This document shows, piece after piece, positions 53,367 to 61,887 of a stretch of DNA of 64,000 nucleotides. Below the pieces are notes generated by a model. That model saw nothing but the letters and a program-made list of their open reading frames with translations. It was not told the origin of the DNA and made no database searches. Positions within the stretch are counted from its first letter, which is position 1. Every line of letters starts with the position of its first letter. Made by a program: the position numbers and the translations under genes. The stretch comes from Pseudogracilibacillus auburnensis (GTDB lineage Bacteria; Bacillota; Bacilli; Bacillales; Amphibacillaceae). The DNA is taken from the NCBI RefSeq assembly GCF_003201975.1, contig NZ_QJJQ01000014.1:62001-126000 (forward strand), given 5' to 3'.

Positions 53367-55787
53367 TTACTTTTTCAAATCGACACGTTGTAAGCGTAGG
53401 GCGTTTAACACAACCGATACAGAACTAAACGCCATTGCCGCACCCGCAACCCATGGAGCAAGTAAGCCAATTGCTGCAATTGGAATGCCAATCGTATTGT
53501 AAATAAAGGCAAAAAAGAGGTTCTGCTTAATATTACGCATTGTTTTTTGACTCATAATTACTGCATCGGCAACACTATTTAAATTACCGCGCATCAGTGT
53601 AATATCTGCCGCTTCAATCGCAATATCGGTACCAGTGCCAACTGCCATTCCGACATCTGCCATCGCAAGTGCTGGAGCATCATTAATTCCATCCCCAACC
53701 ATGGCAACTTTTTTCCCTTTAGCTTGTAATTTTTTAATTGCCTCACTTTTTTGATCTGGTAAAACTTCGGCAATAACTTGATCAATGTCAACTTGTTTGG
53801 CAATCGCATCTGCTGTTCGCTCATTATCGCCTGTTAACATAATCACTTCAAGGCCGAGTTTATGCATTCTAGCAATTGCTTCTTTTGATGTTTCTTTTAC
53901 TGTATCTGCTACTGCAATGACTCCTGCAATCTGTCCAGCAATCGCAAGGAGCATCGCTGTTTTTCCATCTTGCTCTAATTGCTCCATCTTTTCTTCTGTT
54001 TCATTTAAAATGGAAATTTCTTGTTCTCGCATTAGTTTTCTTGTTCCAACAAAAAGTTCTTTCCCTTCAATAACGGCGCGAATACCATAGCCAGGTAGTG
54101 CTTCAAAACTTTCTGCTTCAAGTAATGTGATGTTTTTTTCTTCTACACCACGAACAATTGCTTGTGCTAATGGGTGTTCAGATTGATTTTCTGCACTTCC
54201 TACTAATTGTAATACATCTTTTTCTTGAAATCCATCTGCAACGACAATGTCTGTTAATGTAGGTTCCCCTTTTGTTACTGTCCCTGTTTTGTCTAGGACA
54301 ACAGTATCAATCGATTGCGTGGTCTCCAAATGCTCTCCACCTTTATAAAGCAATCCCATTTCTGCCGCTCGTCCAGAACCAGCCATAATCGATGTAGGTG
54401 TCGCTAACCCGAGAGCACATGGACAAGCAATGACAAGAATCGAAATCATTGGGATTAAGCTTGAACGAAAATCTCCTGGTGTGACAACAAAAAACCAAAT
54501 AAAGAAAGTGGCTATTGCAATAACGACAACAATTGGCACGAATACACCGGAAATTTTATCGGCTAAACGTTGAATATCTGCTTTGGATCCTTGAGCATCT
54601 TCTACTACTTTCACAATTTGAGCAAGCGCTGTATCTTTCCCGACTTTCGTTGCGTTCATTTTCAAAGAACCATTTTTATTAATGGTCGCACCAATTACCG
54701 CATCACCTGGTACCTTATCAATTGGAATACTTTCCCCTGTTAGCATCGATTCATCAATGGCTGATTGACCTTCGATAATGACTCCATCTACAGGAATTTT
54801 CTCTCCAGGACGTACGAGAATTACATCGCCTTCCAATACTTCTTCAATCGGTATTTCTTGCTCCATTCCGTTTCTGACAACCCGAGCTGTTTTCGCTTGA
54901 AGATCAAGCAACTTTTGAATTGCTTGACTCGTTTTCCCTTTCGCCCGTACTTCAAATAATTTTCCTAGCAAAATTAATGTAATGATCACAGCAGCAGCTT
55001 CAAAGTAAAGTTCCGGTTCACCGACGCCACCTGCATTCATCCATTCAAATGATAAATATAAACTGTAAAAATAAGCTGCACTTGTACCGAGTGCTACAAG
55101 AACATCCATGTTGGCACTTTTATTTCTGAGTGACGTATAAGCACCTTTATAAAATTGAGCTCCTACAATAAATTGCACAGGTGTTGCAAGTGCTAATTGG
55201 AACCAAGGATTCATAAAAATATCTGGCAAATAAATAAACGATAAAAAGTTAAAATGGGCAACCATTGTCCATAATAATGGCAATGTTAAAATGGCTGAAA
55301 AAATGAACTTGCGTGTTTGCTTACGAATTTCGGCCTGTTTATGATCCATTTTATCTTGATTATCTTCTTTTGGTATTAACTCATATCCAAGCTTCTTAAC
55401 CTTTGCCACCATCTCACTAGGTTGTACTTCCTTTTCATTGTATGTGACAGAAATGGTCTCTAACGCAAAATTAACGTTCGCACTAGATACACCCTCCATT
55501 TTACGAATACCTTTTTCTATTTTTGTTGCACATGCTGCACACGTCATGCCAGAAATATCAAATTCCGTTTTTTGCTCGATGACACCATAACCGATCTTTT
55601 CAATTTCCTTTTTAAATTCAGATACATTTGTTTGATCCGGATTATATTGTACAGATAATTGTTCTAAAGCAAAATTGACATTTGCTTTATCTACACCTGT
55701 CATTTTACTGATCCCTTTTTCTACTCGGGCAGCACAAGCAGTACATGTCATCCCACTAATTTGTAACGTGCTTTCTTCAGTTGCCAT
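53367..55787 (-). CDS. copA: Copper-exporting P-type ATPase CopA
   Basis: An 806-residue P1B-type ATPase. Two N-terminal heavy-metal domains have [14 protein letters not shown] (Cys15, Cys18) and [14 protein letters not shown] (Cys83, Cys86). The membrane metal site is [12 protein letters not shown], phosphorylation DKTGTVTKG, actuator LTGES, and hinge [13 protein letters not shown]. Eight membrane helices are expected. Its size equals that of B. subtilis CopA. TAGGAGGTAATAAAT precedes ATG. It pumps Cu(I) out, receiving it from CopZ encoded just upstream. Confidence 0.95.
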   Translation of the reverse strand: MATEESTLQISGMTCTACAARVEKGISKMTGVDKANVNFALEQLSVQYNPDQTNVSEFKKEIEKIGYGVIEQKTEFDISGMTCAACATKIEKGIRKMEGVSSANVNFALETISVTYNEKEVQPSEMVAKVKKLGYELIPKEDNQDKMDHKQAEIRKQTRKFIFSAILTLPLLWTMVAHFNFLSFIYLPDIFMNPWFQLALATPVQFIVGAQFYKGAYTSLRNKSANMDVLVALGTSAAYFYSLYLSFEWMNAGGVGEPELYFEAAAVIITLILLGKLFEVRAKGKTSQAIQKLLDLQAKTARVVRNGMEQEIPIEEVLEGDVILVRPGEKIPVDGVIIEGQSAIDESMLTGESIPIDKVPGDAVIGATINKNGSLKMNATKVGKDTALAQIVKVVEDAQGSKADIQRLADKISGVFVPIVVVIAIATFFIWFFVVTPGDFRSSLIPMISILVIACPCALGLATPTSIMAGSGRAAEMGLLYKGGEHLETTQSIDTVVLDKTGTVTKGEPTLTDIVVADGFQEKDVLQLVGSAENQSEHPLAQAIVRGVEEKNITLLEAESFEALPGYGIRAVIEGKELFVGTRKLMREQEISILNETEEKMEQLEQDGKTAMLLAIAGQIAGVIAVADTVKETSKEAIARMHKLGLEVIMLTGDNERTADAIAKQVDIDQVIAEVLPDQKSEAIKKLQAKGKKVAMVGDGINDAPALAMADVGMAVGTGTDIAIEAADITLMRGNLNSVADAVIMSQKTMRNIKQNLFFAFIYNTIGIPIAAIGLLAPWVAGAAMAFSSVSVVLNALRLQRVDLKK

Positions 55788-55801
55788 ATTTATTACCTCC
55801 T

Positions 55802-55818
55802 ATACTTAGTAGGGGTAT
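55802..55818 (-). promoter_or_regulatory. CsoR-type operator before copA
   Basis: On the minus strand ATACCCCTACTAAGTAT, of the form ATACCCC-N6-GTAT found at all three copper genes here. It lies 14 bases from the copA start codon. Confidence 0.7.
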
Positions 55819-55894
55819 ATTGCTCTTAAAAAGAAAGATCATATCGGTAAAGTTCAATCTTCCAACATCATCCCCTACTACGTCTATGACTCAT

Positions 55895-56098
55895 TTAAAT
55901 GACTTTATATCCTTCTTCTTCAATCTTTTCTTTAATTTGGCCTAAGGATACTGTTTCCTTATTAAAGGATACTTGTACTTCCTTATGATCTACATCTATT
56001 TTTATAGAAGAAACACCATCTAATTGATTGATGCTTTTCTCCACTTTACCTACACAACAGCTACAAGTCATTCCTTCTACTTTTAATGTTTCTTTCAT
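55895..56098 (-). CDS. copZ: Copper chaperone CopZ
   Basis: A 67-residue single heavy-metal-associated domain. The ligand loop is GMTCSCCVGKVEKS, a CxxC with an extra Cys inside. It ends EEEGYKVI as usual. AAGGAGGTCATAGAAAA stands before ATG. It carries Cu(I) in the cytoplasm to CopA, whose gene follows after about 100 bases that contain a second operator. Confidence 0.93.
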   Translation of the reverse strand: MKETLKVEGMTCSCCVGKVEKSINQLDGVSSIKIDVDHKEVQVSFNKETVSLGQIKEKIEEEGYKVI

Positions 56099-56139
56099 TT
56101 TTCTATGACCTCCTTATTAATTACTAATTAAATATTACC

Positions 56140-56156
56140 ATACCCCCGTACTGTAT
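56140..56156 (-). promoter_or_regulatory. CsoR-type operator before copZ
   Basis: ATACCCCCGTACTGTAT read on the plus strand, with CATAC/GTATG ends perfectly inverted; 15 of 17 bases match the site before the second copZ gene. Confidence 0.75.
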
Positions 56157-56251
56157 GTCAAGAAAAGCTTTTTATTAAAATAAAAAATCTAATCGAGTCT
56201 ATACCATTGAAACGATTGGTGCATAATAAGATCAATATATATGTGAATATT

Positions 56252-56535
56252 TCATCTATATCTCAATGTCAGAAACTTTCTTGAATCCCCTTTTATATCA
56301 AATTGCGTTTTGGTGTGGTGGGAATAATACATATGGCTCTTCGGTTCTCAGACTTTAAACTGATGACGTACCATTTCACAAACCGTGTCCCCAGAAAGAC
56401 AGTAGTTCATTTCAAAATAATGACAATCAATTCCATTATTAACCGTTAAATCTTTGGAAAGTTCCATGTCAGAGATCTAATTAGCTCTAGTCCCATTTCC
56501 TAACTTATCAGGAATGTTGAAATGCTGTCCTGTAG
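56252..56535 (-). pseudogene. AraC-family N-terminal remnant
   Basis: One leftward frame reads TGQHFNIPDKLGNGTRAN, stop, ISDMELSKDLTVNNGIDCHY and FEMNYCLSGDTVCEMVRHQF, KV, stop. The F-x-IP...G-G and ELNYCLSG-like pattern is that of the N-terminal domain of one AraC subgroup. The DNA-binding part and the start are gone. The rest of 56157-56708 shows nothing else. Confidence 0.55.
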
Positions 56536-56708
56536 TTATTGGTTTCGTTGAAAATTCATGACTTAACATACTTGATATTCCTTCTACATTGGATCTATGC
56601 ATTTACTATCTTTGCTCATGAACTCACACCTTTTACGTTAGTAAATAAGCGAAATCTATCCATTCCCATCTTCTAGCTTCATTTATTTTTTCATGAAAAA
56701 TCATATGC

Positions 56709-56987
56709 TTAATCTATATTTAATATTTGCTTAATCTCATCTACATTATTTTCAAAACCAATGAGCGTTTTCGGCTTCTTCAACCTGCCCCGTAAGGATT
56801 TTTCTTTAAATACAAAAGCTGGAACCATTCTAGTGCCCGTTAATTTTCGCAAATCTTTTTCCTTTTCCGGATGCTCTGATAAATCATGATTGATAAAGGA
56901 AACTCGATGCTTAGCTAGAAAAGCTTTCCCTTCTTGGCAATCTGAACAAGTTGGTCTTGTATATAGCTCTAACTGTACATTCTTCAT
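56709..56987 (-). CDS. Glutaredoxin-like protein
   Basis: A 92-residue thioredoxin-fold protein with the redox motif RPTCSDCQEGKAFL near residues 12-25 and the cis-Pro region TRMVPAFVFKEK. The C-terminal part has an unusual basic insert KSLRGRLKKPK. GAAAGGAATGAGTTAG precedes ATG. It follows the second copZ gene and the His-rich secreted protein, so it may keep Cu-binding thiols reduced; this is inferred from position. Confidence 0.85.
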   Translation of the reverse strand: MKNVQLELYTRPTCSDCQEGKAFLAKHRVSFINHDLSEHPEKEKDLRKLTGTRMVPAFVFKEKSLRGRLKKPKTLIGFENNVDEIKQILNID

Positions 56988-57014
56988 CTAACTCATTCCT
57001 TTCTATTGAATATA

Positions 57015-57044
57015 GAAGCCATGCAATCAAATGTGCATGGCTTC
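57015..57044 (-). terminator. Stem-loop between the His-rich protein and glutaredoxin genes
   Basis: Arms GAAGCCATGC / GCATGGCTTC with a ten-base loop; no strong T run, so perhaps a partial terminator or processing site. Confidence 0.5.
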
Positions 57045-57062
57045 GCTAATGTTTCTCGTTTT

Positions 57063-57728
57063 TTATTGAACTTCTATGACAAACGGATAAACAATTACTT
57101 CGCCTTTCAATTTAAATTCCACCCACATTTTGTACATTCCGCGTTCATCAAATTGTGTCATGAAGACTGTTTCCTTTTCAGACATTGGGTGAACGTGAAT
57201 AAATTTTTCTCCTATTTCATCTGTAATAACAACATGTCCTAAAGCACCTAGATAAGGTTCAGGTGTTGCATCCTTAACATCAAAGTTAAACGTTACTTCT
57301 CTATTTACTTCCATTGTATCAGTATTTAATTCGACTGTTTGTCCATTGATTGTCTTTGTGAAATTCGTATCGGCAACTAATTTGTTCTTGAACGAATCCT
57401 TATGAGTACCGCCAATACTTATATGGATAGGCTTTACAAAGTAATTTAGATCTTTGGGATTGATATCAACGAACACTTTATAATTACCATTAGACAAGTC
57501 TATCCTTTGCCCATACTTTCCGTCACCTTTATCCTCTGGATGCAAGTGATGATAGTCACTCAAATCAGAACTCATGACAATGAGATGCATAATTTTTTCG
57601 TGAGAGACTTCTAATGCAGGAACTTTACCGCTTTTATCTTTTAATTCAATAATGAGTTCTCCTTGATTATAAGATACATCGGGAAATACCTCACTTACAG
57701 TATGATTACTGTGATGTTTATGATCCAA
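57063..57728 (-). CDS. His-rich YtkA-like extracytoplasmic-type protein
   Basis: The intact frame has 221 residues. It opens with the His-rich DHKHHSNHTVSE, then two beta-rich halves: ALEVSHEKIMHLIVMSSDLS with YHHLHPED, and EPYLGALGHVVITDEIGEKF with IHVHPMSEKE. Such paired H-x-H-P motifs on immunoglobulin-like strands suggest copper binding outside the membrane. TTG 57728 is the first start of this frame, but a signal-anchor frame directly upstream (57729-57865) is off by one base, so the true protein may begin there. Context is the copper island. Confidence 0.75.
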   Translation of the reverse strand: MDHKHHSNHTVSEVFPDVSYNQGELIIELKDKSGKVPALEVSHEKIMHLIVMSSDLSDYHHLHPEDKGDGKYGQRIDLSNGNYKVFVDINPKDLNYFVKPIHISIGGTHKDSFKNKLVADTNFTKTINGQTVELNTDTMEVNREVTFNFDVKDATPEPYLGALGHVVITDEIGEKFIHVHPMSEKETVFMTQFDERGMYKMWVEFKLKGEVIVYPFVIEVQ

Positions 57729-57865
57729 TTTATTTTCCTACTTTCTTTTGCGGCATGGACATTATACCCTGCAATCATAAAACTAATCCAAACGGCAAAT
57801 ATTAAAATCCATTTAGTATTCTTTTTAATCAAATACTTTCTTGCTTTCGCTAATCTTTTTGACAA
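57729..57865 (-). pseudogene. Signal-anchor part of the His-rich protein, off frame by one base
   Basis: TTG 57865 opens SKRLAKARKYLIKKNTKWIL followed by IFAVWISFMIAGYNVHAAKE, a basic head and membrane helix with a possible signal-peptidase site. One more A in the A4 run (T4 at 57733-57736) would join it as ESRKNKLDHKHHSNH to the His-rich protein. This would make a 266-residue membrane-anchored protein. Confidence 0.5.
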
Positions 57866-57889
57866 TATACCTAGAGAAGAGATATTGTA

Positions 57890-57925
57890 AAATAACCATG
57901 CCAATGGAGGCATGATTATTTTTTA
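57890..57925. terminator. Terminator behind the second copZ gene
   Basis: Stem AATAACCATGCC / GGCATGATTATT, six-base loop, then TTTTTT on the plus strand and TTATTTTA on the minus strand. Confidence 0.65.
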
Positions 57926-57945
57926 TCATGTATTACCACGTCTAT

Positions 57946-58155
57946 TTACGCAGCTACATCATATCCTTGTTCTTCAATTTCATTTTTTATCTCTTCTAAA
58001 CTAACTGTTTTTGGATCAAACTCGACATCAATCGTACTATTATCTAAATGCACCTTAACAGATTTAACTCCGTTTAGGTTGCCTACACTTCCTTCAATTG
58101 AATTGACACAATGTCCACAAGACATACCTTGTACTTGTAATGTGATTTGTTCCAT
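57946..58155 (-). CDS. Second CopZ-like copper chaperone
   Basis: A 69-residue heavy-metal-associated domain with GMSCGHCVNSIEGSVG as ligand loop and EEQGYDVAA at the end, closer to the classical CopZ (CGHC) than the gene at 55895. AAGGAGGTTATATAG precedes ATG. It has its own CsoR-type operator and is followed by the His-rich protein and glutaredoxin genes. Confidence 0.93.
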   Translation of the reverse strand: MEQITLQVQGMSCGHCVNSIEGSVGNLNGVKSVKVHLDNSTIDVEFDPKTVSLEEIKNEIEEQGYDVAA

Positions 58156-58195
58156 CTATATAACCTCCTTTTTTTTACTTCGCACTTATTATACG

Positions 58196-58212
58196 ATACC
58201 CCTGTATTGTAT
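58196..58212 (-). promoter_or_regulatory. CsoR-type operator before the second copZ gene
   Basis: ATACCCCTGTATTGTAT read on the plus strand, 15 of 17 identical with the copZ site at 56140. It lies 40 bases before the start codon. Confidence 0.75.
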
Positions 58213-58314
58213 TTCAAGTGTAAAAGCTTAAATAATTATATTTACTTTTACACATAATGTACCTTTTATACAGAGATTCCAAATAATATTTCATAAGTAT
58301 CACGTTCAATAGAT

Positions 58315-60240
58315 TCAGTCTTTCACGCCTTTTAATAATCTTAAACCGTTAAAAATAACTGCCAATGTACTGCCCTCGTGAAAAATTACCGCAAGTGTCA
58401 TATTCATTTGACCAATAATATTAGAAAGCACTAAAAGAACTACGACAGCTAAAGCAAGAATGATATTTTGCCATACCACTTTTCGAAGTTTTTTGGCAAG
58501 TTTATGTGTGTAAGTTAATTTGGATAGGTCATTCTTCATTAATACGGCATCTGCAACATCGATTGCAATATCTGTTCCTTCCCCCATCGCAATTCCAATA
58601 TCTGCCGTAACAAGTGCTGGTGCGTCGTTCACACCGTCACCAACCATTGCCATCACAGGATAAGTTTCTTTTAATTCCGAGATAATTGAAGCTTTTTCTT
58701 CAGGCATGACATTACCACGTACCTCGTCAATGTCTAATTGACGACCAATCGCCTCCCCTGTACGTTTTGCATCTCCTGTAAGCATCACCGTATGAATGTT
58801 CTCATCTTTAAAGTATTTAATTGCTGCTTTTGATGTCTTTTTAGGAACATCTTGAATCGCAAGTAATGCAAGGACTTTTTTTTCTGTTCCAAAGTATACG
58901 ACCGTCTTTCCTTCGCGTTCAAAAACGTCCGTTTGTTTTTTTATATCTTTTGGGATAACATGATAGGAAGCTGGTTTTCCAATTTTATATGTTGTTTTTC
59001 CAGATGTTGCAATTAATCCTACCCCGATGATATTTTCTACTTCGAAGTCAGTCGGTACAATGTCACTGTAATGTTTTATAATCGCTTGAGCAAGCGGATG
59101 GTTCGATTTACTTTCCATCGATACAATAATCTCTTCAAATTCTTTCTGTTGTGCTCCTGTTACTTCATTTCCGAAATACGCTTCAGTTACAACTGGTTTT
59201 CCTGTTGTTAATGTACCTGTTTTATCAAATGCAACGGCTGTTAAATCAGAAAGATTAGATAAGTAAGATCCACCTTTAAATAAAACGCCTCGTTTAGCTA
59301 AATTACTAATTGCCGAAAGTGTCGCAGGTATGTCCGTGACTGCTAACGCACAGGGTGATGTAGCAATTAGAAATACCATTGTACGATAAAAACTATCATA
59401 ACTTGACCATTGGAATACAGTGAAACCTAATAAAAAGAAAACTGGTGTTAATAACAAAACGATAGTAACGTAAATAGGCTCTACTTTTTTAATAAAAACA
59501 GCTGTTTTTGAAATGTTATTTTGTGTTTGACTTACCAATTCAATAATTTTAGAAATAACCGTGTCTGAATTATCCTTTGTTACTTCCATTACTAAAGTTC
59601 CTGCACCATTCATCGTACTGCCATATAAATTATCCCCTGCTTTCTTTTCTACAGGGATACTTTCTCCTGTAATCGATGATTGATCAACAGAGCTACTGCC
59701 TGAAATAACAATTCCATCTGTCGGGATCTGGTCACCATTTAAAACAGAAAGTTTATCCCCAACTTGTAATTCAGCGACATCGACGATTTCAGTTTTTCCA
59801 TTTCCTTTCAATCTTCTTGCAGTAGTAGGATTAATTTTAATTAAGTTTGTAATTTCTTTATTACTCTTGTCTTCAGCATAATGTTCTAAAAAGTGAGCTC
59901 CACCAAAGATAAGAATTAATAATGCTGCCTCCATATATTCACCAATAATTACAGCACCAATGGCTGCCAAAGTCATTAGTATATGAATGTTTGGCATAAA
60001 CTTCTTTCTTTTCATTGTTTGCTTAACAGTATCTAAAAAACCTTCAATAATAATGTGATAACCAGATAATACTAATGATGCAATATATAAAGTTGACTTT
60101 AATGTCCCTGCACTTACAAATAGTGCGATTAAAAAAGCACCGAGTCCTGCATAGAATAAAATTACTTCTGTTTTACCTCCATGGCTATGGTCATGATCAT
60201 GGAAATGATCGTGATTATCATGTTTTAAGTTGCTCATCAT
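58315..60240 (-). CDS. Heavy-metal P-type ATPase (Zn/Cd/Co type, CzcP/ZosA-like)
   Basis: A 641-residue P1B ATPase without heavy-metal domains. A His-rich head (HDNHDHFHDHDHSHGG) replaces them. The membrane site is ATSPCALAVTDIPAT, i.e. SPC and not CPC, typical for the P1B-4 (CoaT/CzcP/PfeT) group; DKTGTLTTG, TGESIPVEK and MVGDGVNDAPALV are the usual catalytic motifs. AAGGGGAGATAA precedes ATG. The CzrA-type gene and an operator copy stand upstream. Zn, Cd, Co or Fe(II) export is likely; the ion is not proven by sequence. Confidence 0.92.
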   Translation of the reverse strand: MMSNLKHDNHDHFHDHDHSHGGKTEVILFYAGLGAFLIALFVSAGTLKSTLYIASLVLSGYHIIIEGFLDTVKQTMKRKKFMPNIHILMTLAAIGAVIIGEYMEAALLILIFGGAHFLEHYAEDKSNKEITNLIKINPTTARRLKGNGKTEIVDVAELQVGDKLSVLNGDQIPTDGIVISGSSSVDQSSITGESIPVEKKAGDNLYGSTMNGAGTLVMEVTKDNSDTVISKIIELVSQTQNNISKTAVFIKKVEPIYVTIVLLLTPVFFLLGFTVFQWSSYDSFYRTMVFLIATSPCALAVTDIPATLSAISNLAKRGVLFKGGSYLSNLSDLTAVAFDKTGTLTTGKPVVTEAYFGNEVTGAQQKEFEEIIVSMESKSNHPLAQAIIKHYSDIVPTDFEVENIIGVGLIATSGKTTYKIGKPASYHVIPKDIKKQTDVFEREGKTVVYFGTEKKVLALLAIQDVPKKTSKAAIKYFKDENIHTVMLTGDAKRTGEAIGRQLDIDEVRGNVMPEEKASIISELKETYPVMAMVGDGVNDAPALVTADIGIAMGEGTDIAIDVADAVLMKNDLSKLTYTHKLAKKLRKVVWQNIILALAVVVLLVLSNIIGQMNMTLAVIFHEGSTLAVIFNGLRLLKGVKD

Positions 60241-60340
60241 TTATCTCCCCTTTATGTATATAGTTGTTTTATCGCATGCCTCTAATACAACCCTCATTCT
60301 AATTCAAATTAATTATCTTTACATATTCACTATAAAATAG

Positions 60341-60362
60341 TATATGAGCACATATTCATATA
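60341..60362. promoter_or_regulatory. CzrA/CadC-type operator before the P-type ATPase
   Basis: TATATGA-N8-TCATATA, exact inverted arms. This is like known ArsR/SmtB-family sites (ATATGAA...TTCATAT). It lies 100 bases before the ATPase gene. Confidence 0.75.
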
Positions 60363-60430
60363 AAGGCAATAAAAATACTAATTGCCTTTCACATTTTTTC
60401 CACTCATTCGCAAGCAAGAATAACGATACA

Positions 60431-60760
60431 TTACGTATGACGAGCATGGGCAATCATCTGTTCTAAAATTTGTATGACGTGTTCATCATTTTGCGAATAA
60501 AACATTGTCGTACCAGCACGGCGATTTTTTACTAATCTTAAATTTTTCAAAAAACGTAGTTGGTGCGAAACTGTCGATTGACCTAAGTCTAATATATCAG
60601 CTATTTCATTTACAGAGCATTCTTTTTGATAAAGCAGATGCAAAATTCTAATTCTTGTTGGATCTCCAAGTGCTTTAAACGTTTGGGATACAATAAATAA
60701 TGTTTCTTCATCTAAATTCATTTCCTTTTCATACTTTTCTTTTTCTATCACAATATTCAT
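60431..60760 (-). CDS. ArsR/SmtB-family metal-sensing repressor (CzrA-like)
   Basis: A 109-residue winged-helix protein: [20 protein letters not shown] and [20 protein letters not shown]. The last helix has [17 protein letters not shown], a complete alpha-5 metal site D-x-H-x10-H-x2-H for Zn/Co. There is no alpha-3 CxC motif. GGGAGG is only one base before ATG 60760 and ten before GTG 60751, so the start may be the latter. Operators precede it and the ATPase gene. Confidence 0.92.
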   Translation of the reverse strand: MNIVIEKEKYEKEMNLDEETLFIVSQTFKALGDPTRIRILHLLYQKECSVNEIADILDLGQSTVSHQLRFLKNLRLVKNRRAGTTMFYSQNDEHVIQILEQMIAHARHT

Positions 60761-60767
60761 ACCTCCC

Positions 60768-60789
60768 TATATGACTATATTATCATATA
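60768..60789. promoter_or_regulatory. CzrA-type operator before the repressor gene
   Basis: TATATGA-N8-TCATATA, the same arms and spacer length as at 60341. It lies directly upstream of the ribosome binding site of the repressor gene. Confidence 0.75.
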
Positions 60790-60815
60790 TACATTTAATA
60801 AACAATCATTTAACC

Positions 60816-60864
60816 CTTCACTCTTATTACTCCTTAGATTATAGGGTGTAATCTAAGAGTGAAG
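60816..60864. repeat. Nested inverted repeats
   Basis: Outer arms CTTCACTCTTA / TAAGAGTGAAG and inner arms TTAGATTA / TAATCTAA share three bases, so two alternative foldings compete. There is no T run. The region 60865-61190 around it shows nothing else supported. Confidence 0.5.
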
Positions 60865-61190
60865 AACTACGTATATTCAACAAATATTACGCTAGTATTT
60901 TTGTTTTTAATCGTTTTTCAGTATATATATTTCCTTGCGATTTAATCTTAGAAAAAACGACTAAAAATCAATTGGTTAGATTTTAGTGCTTCATTTTTAG
61001 AAAATAACTTCTTTCCTTGTGCAACTTGCAATTATTCATACAGTTTCATTATATATCAAGACGATCTCAATTTTAAAAGATAATATCAACCTGTAAAATC
61101 TGATAGTCCTTTCTCTTTTAATCTAAACATAAAAATTAACGCCGCAGCACTAATGCTCCAAGTCCCCCAGCCCAAGAAAGGTGAACTTAA

Positions 61191-61740
61191 TTACTCGTTT
61201 TTACTACATACTCCTAAGGAAGAACCTAAAGCTATCCCGAAATTAATGGCTATCGAAGTTAACGAGGAAGTAAAGTCTTTGAGTATTGGAGAATGAACTT
61301 CTGCAAATTCATGAGATATAATTGGATGGTTGCATTCACCGCAAACATCGTGAGAGCCATTTAACATAAGACTGATAAGGCCTGCAATGGTAGAACCCAT
61401 CGTAAAGTAAAGCAATGTTAAAATGAAAGCCTGAATAATAAGAACATAGCGTAATTTGCTTACACCATTTCGACTGGTAATTTTCCAAGGTATATAGTTA
61501 CTTATAATCGAAAACAACTAACCAAGTAACCATACAATTCTTACAAATAGGGATGTTTTCAATAATAGGCGTTAGATATGTGTATATCATAAATCCCAGC
61601 AAAACTAAAGATAGGAATGAAAAAGCAAAAAGGATTTCTGGACAAGTAAATAAGCCAAGTTGATCCTTTAAAGAACTCTTTTCCCCATTAGGTGCCTCGG
61701 TAGCACGAACAAACTCATTACAAAGGCATTGTAAAACTAA
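61191..61740 (-). pseudogene. MFS transporter remnant
   Basis: Two leftward frames together give the C-terminal half of a DHA1-type MFS protein: SSLKDQLGLFTCPEILFAFS followed by LLGFMIYTYLTPIIENI, then after a frame change SNYIPWKITSRNGVSKLRYV ... LKDFTSSLTSIAINFGIALG. The N-terminal half is absent. The lesions are several, so this is real decay. Confidence 0.7.
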
Positions 61741-61849
61741 GGATTTCTATATAGTTTCTCTTTGTAGCAATGCTATAACTCGACATATGTCGTCACTACT
61801 ATGTGGATACAATAAATAGATTTTAATAATTTATCACTATGTAAACACC

Positions 61850-61887
61850 AAAAAGATTCCAAAGATTAGAACTTTGGATCCTTTTTA
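61850..61887 (-). terminator. Terminator behind the sensor kinase gene
   Basis: Stem AAAAAGATTCCAAAG / CTTTGGATCCTTTTT with a six-base loop and T/A runs in both directions. Confidence 0.75.
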
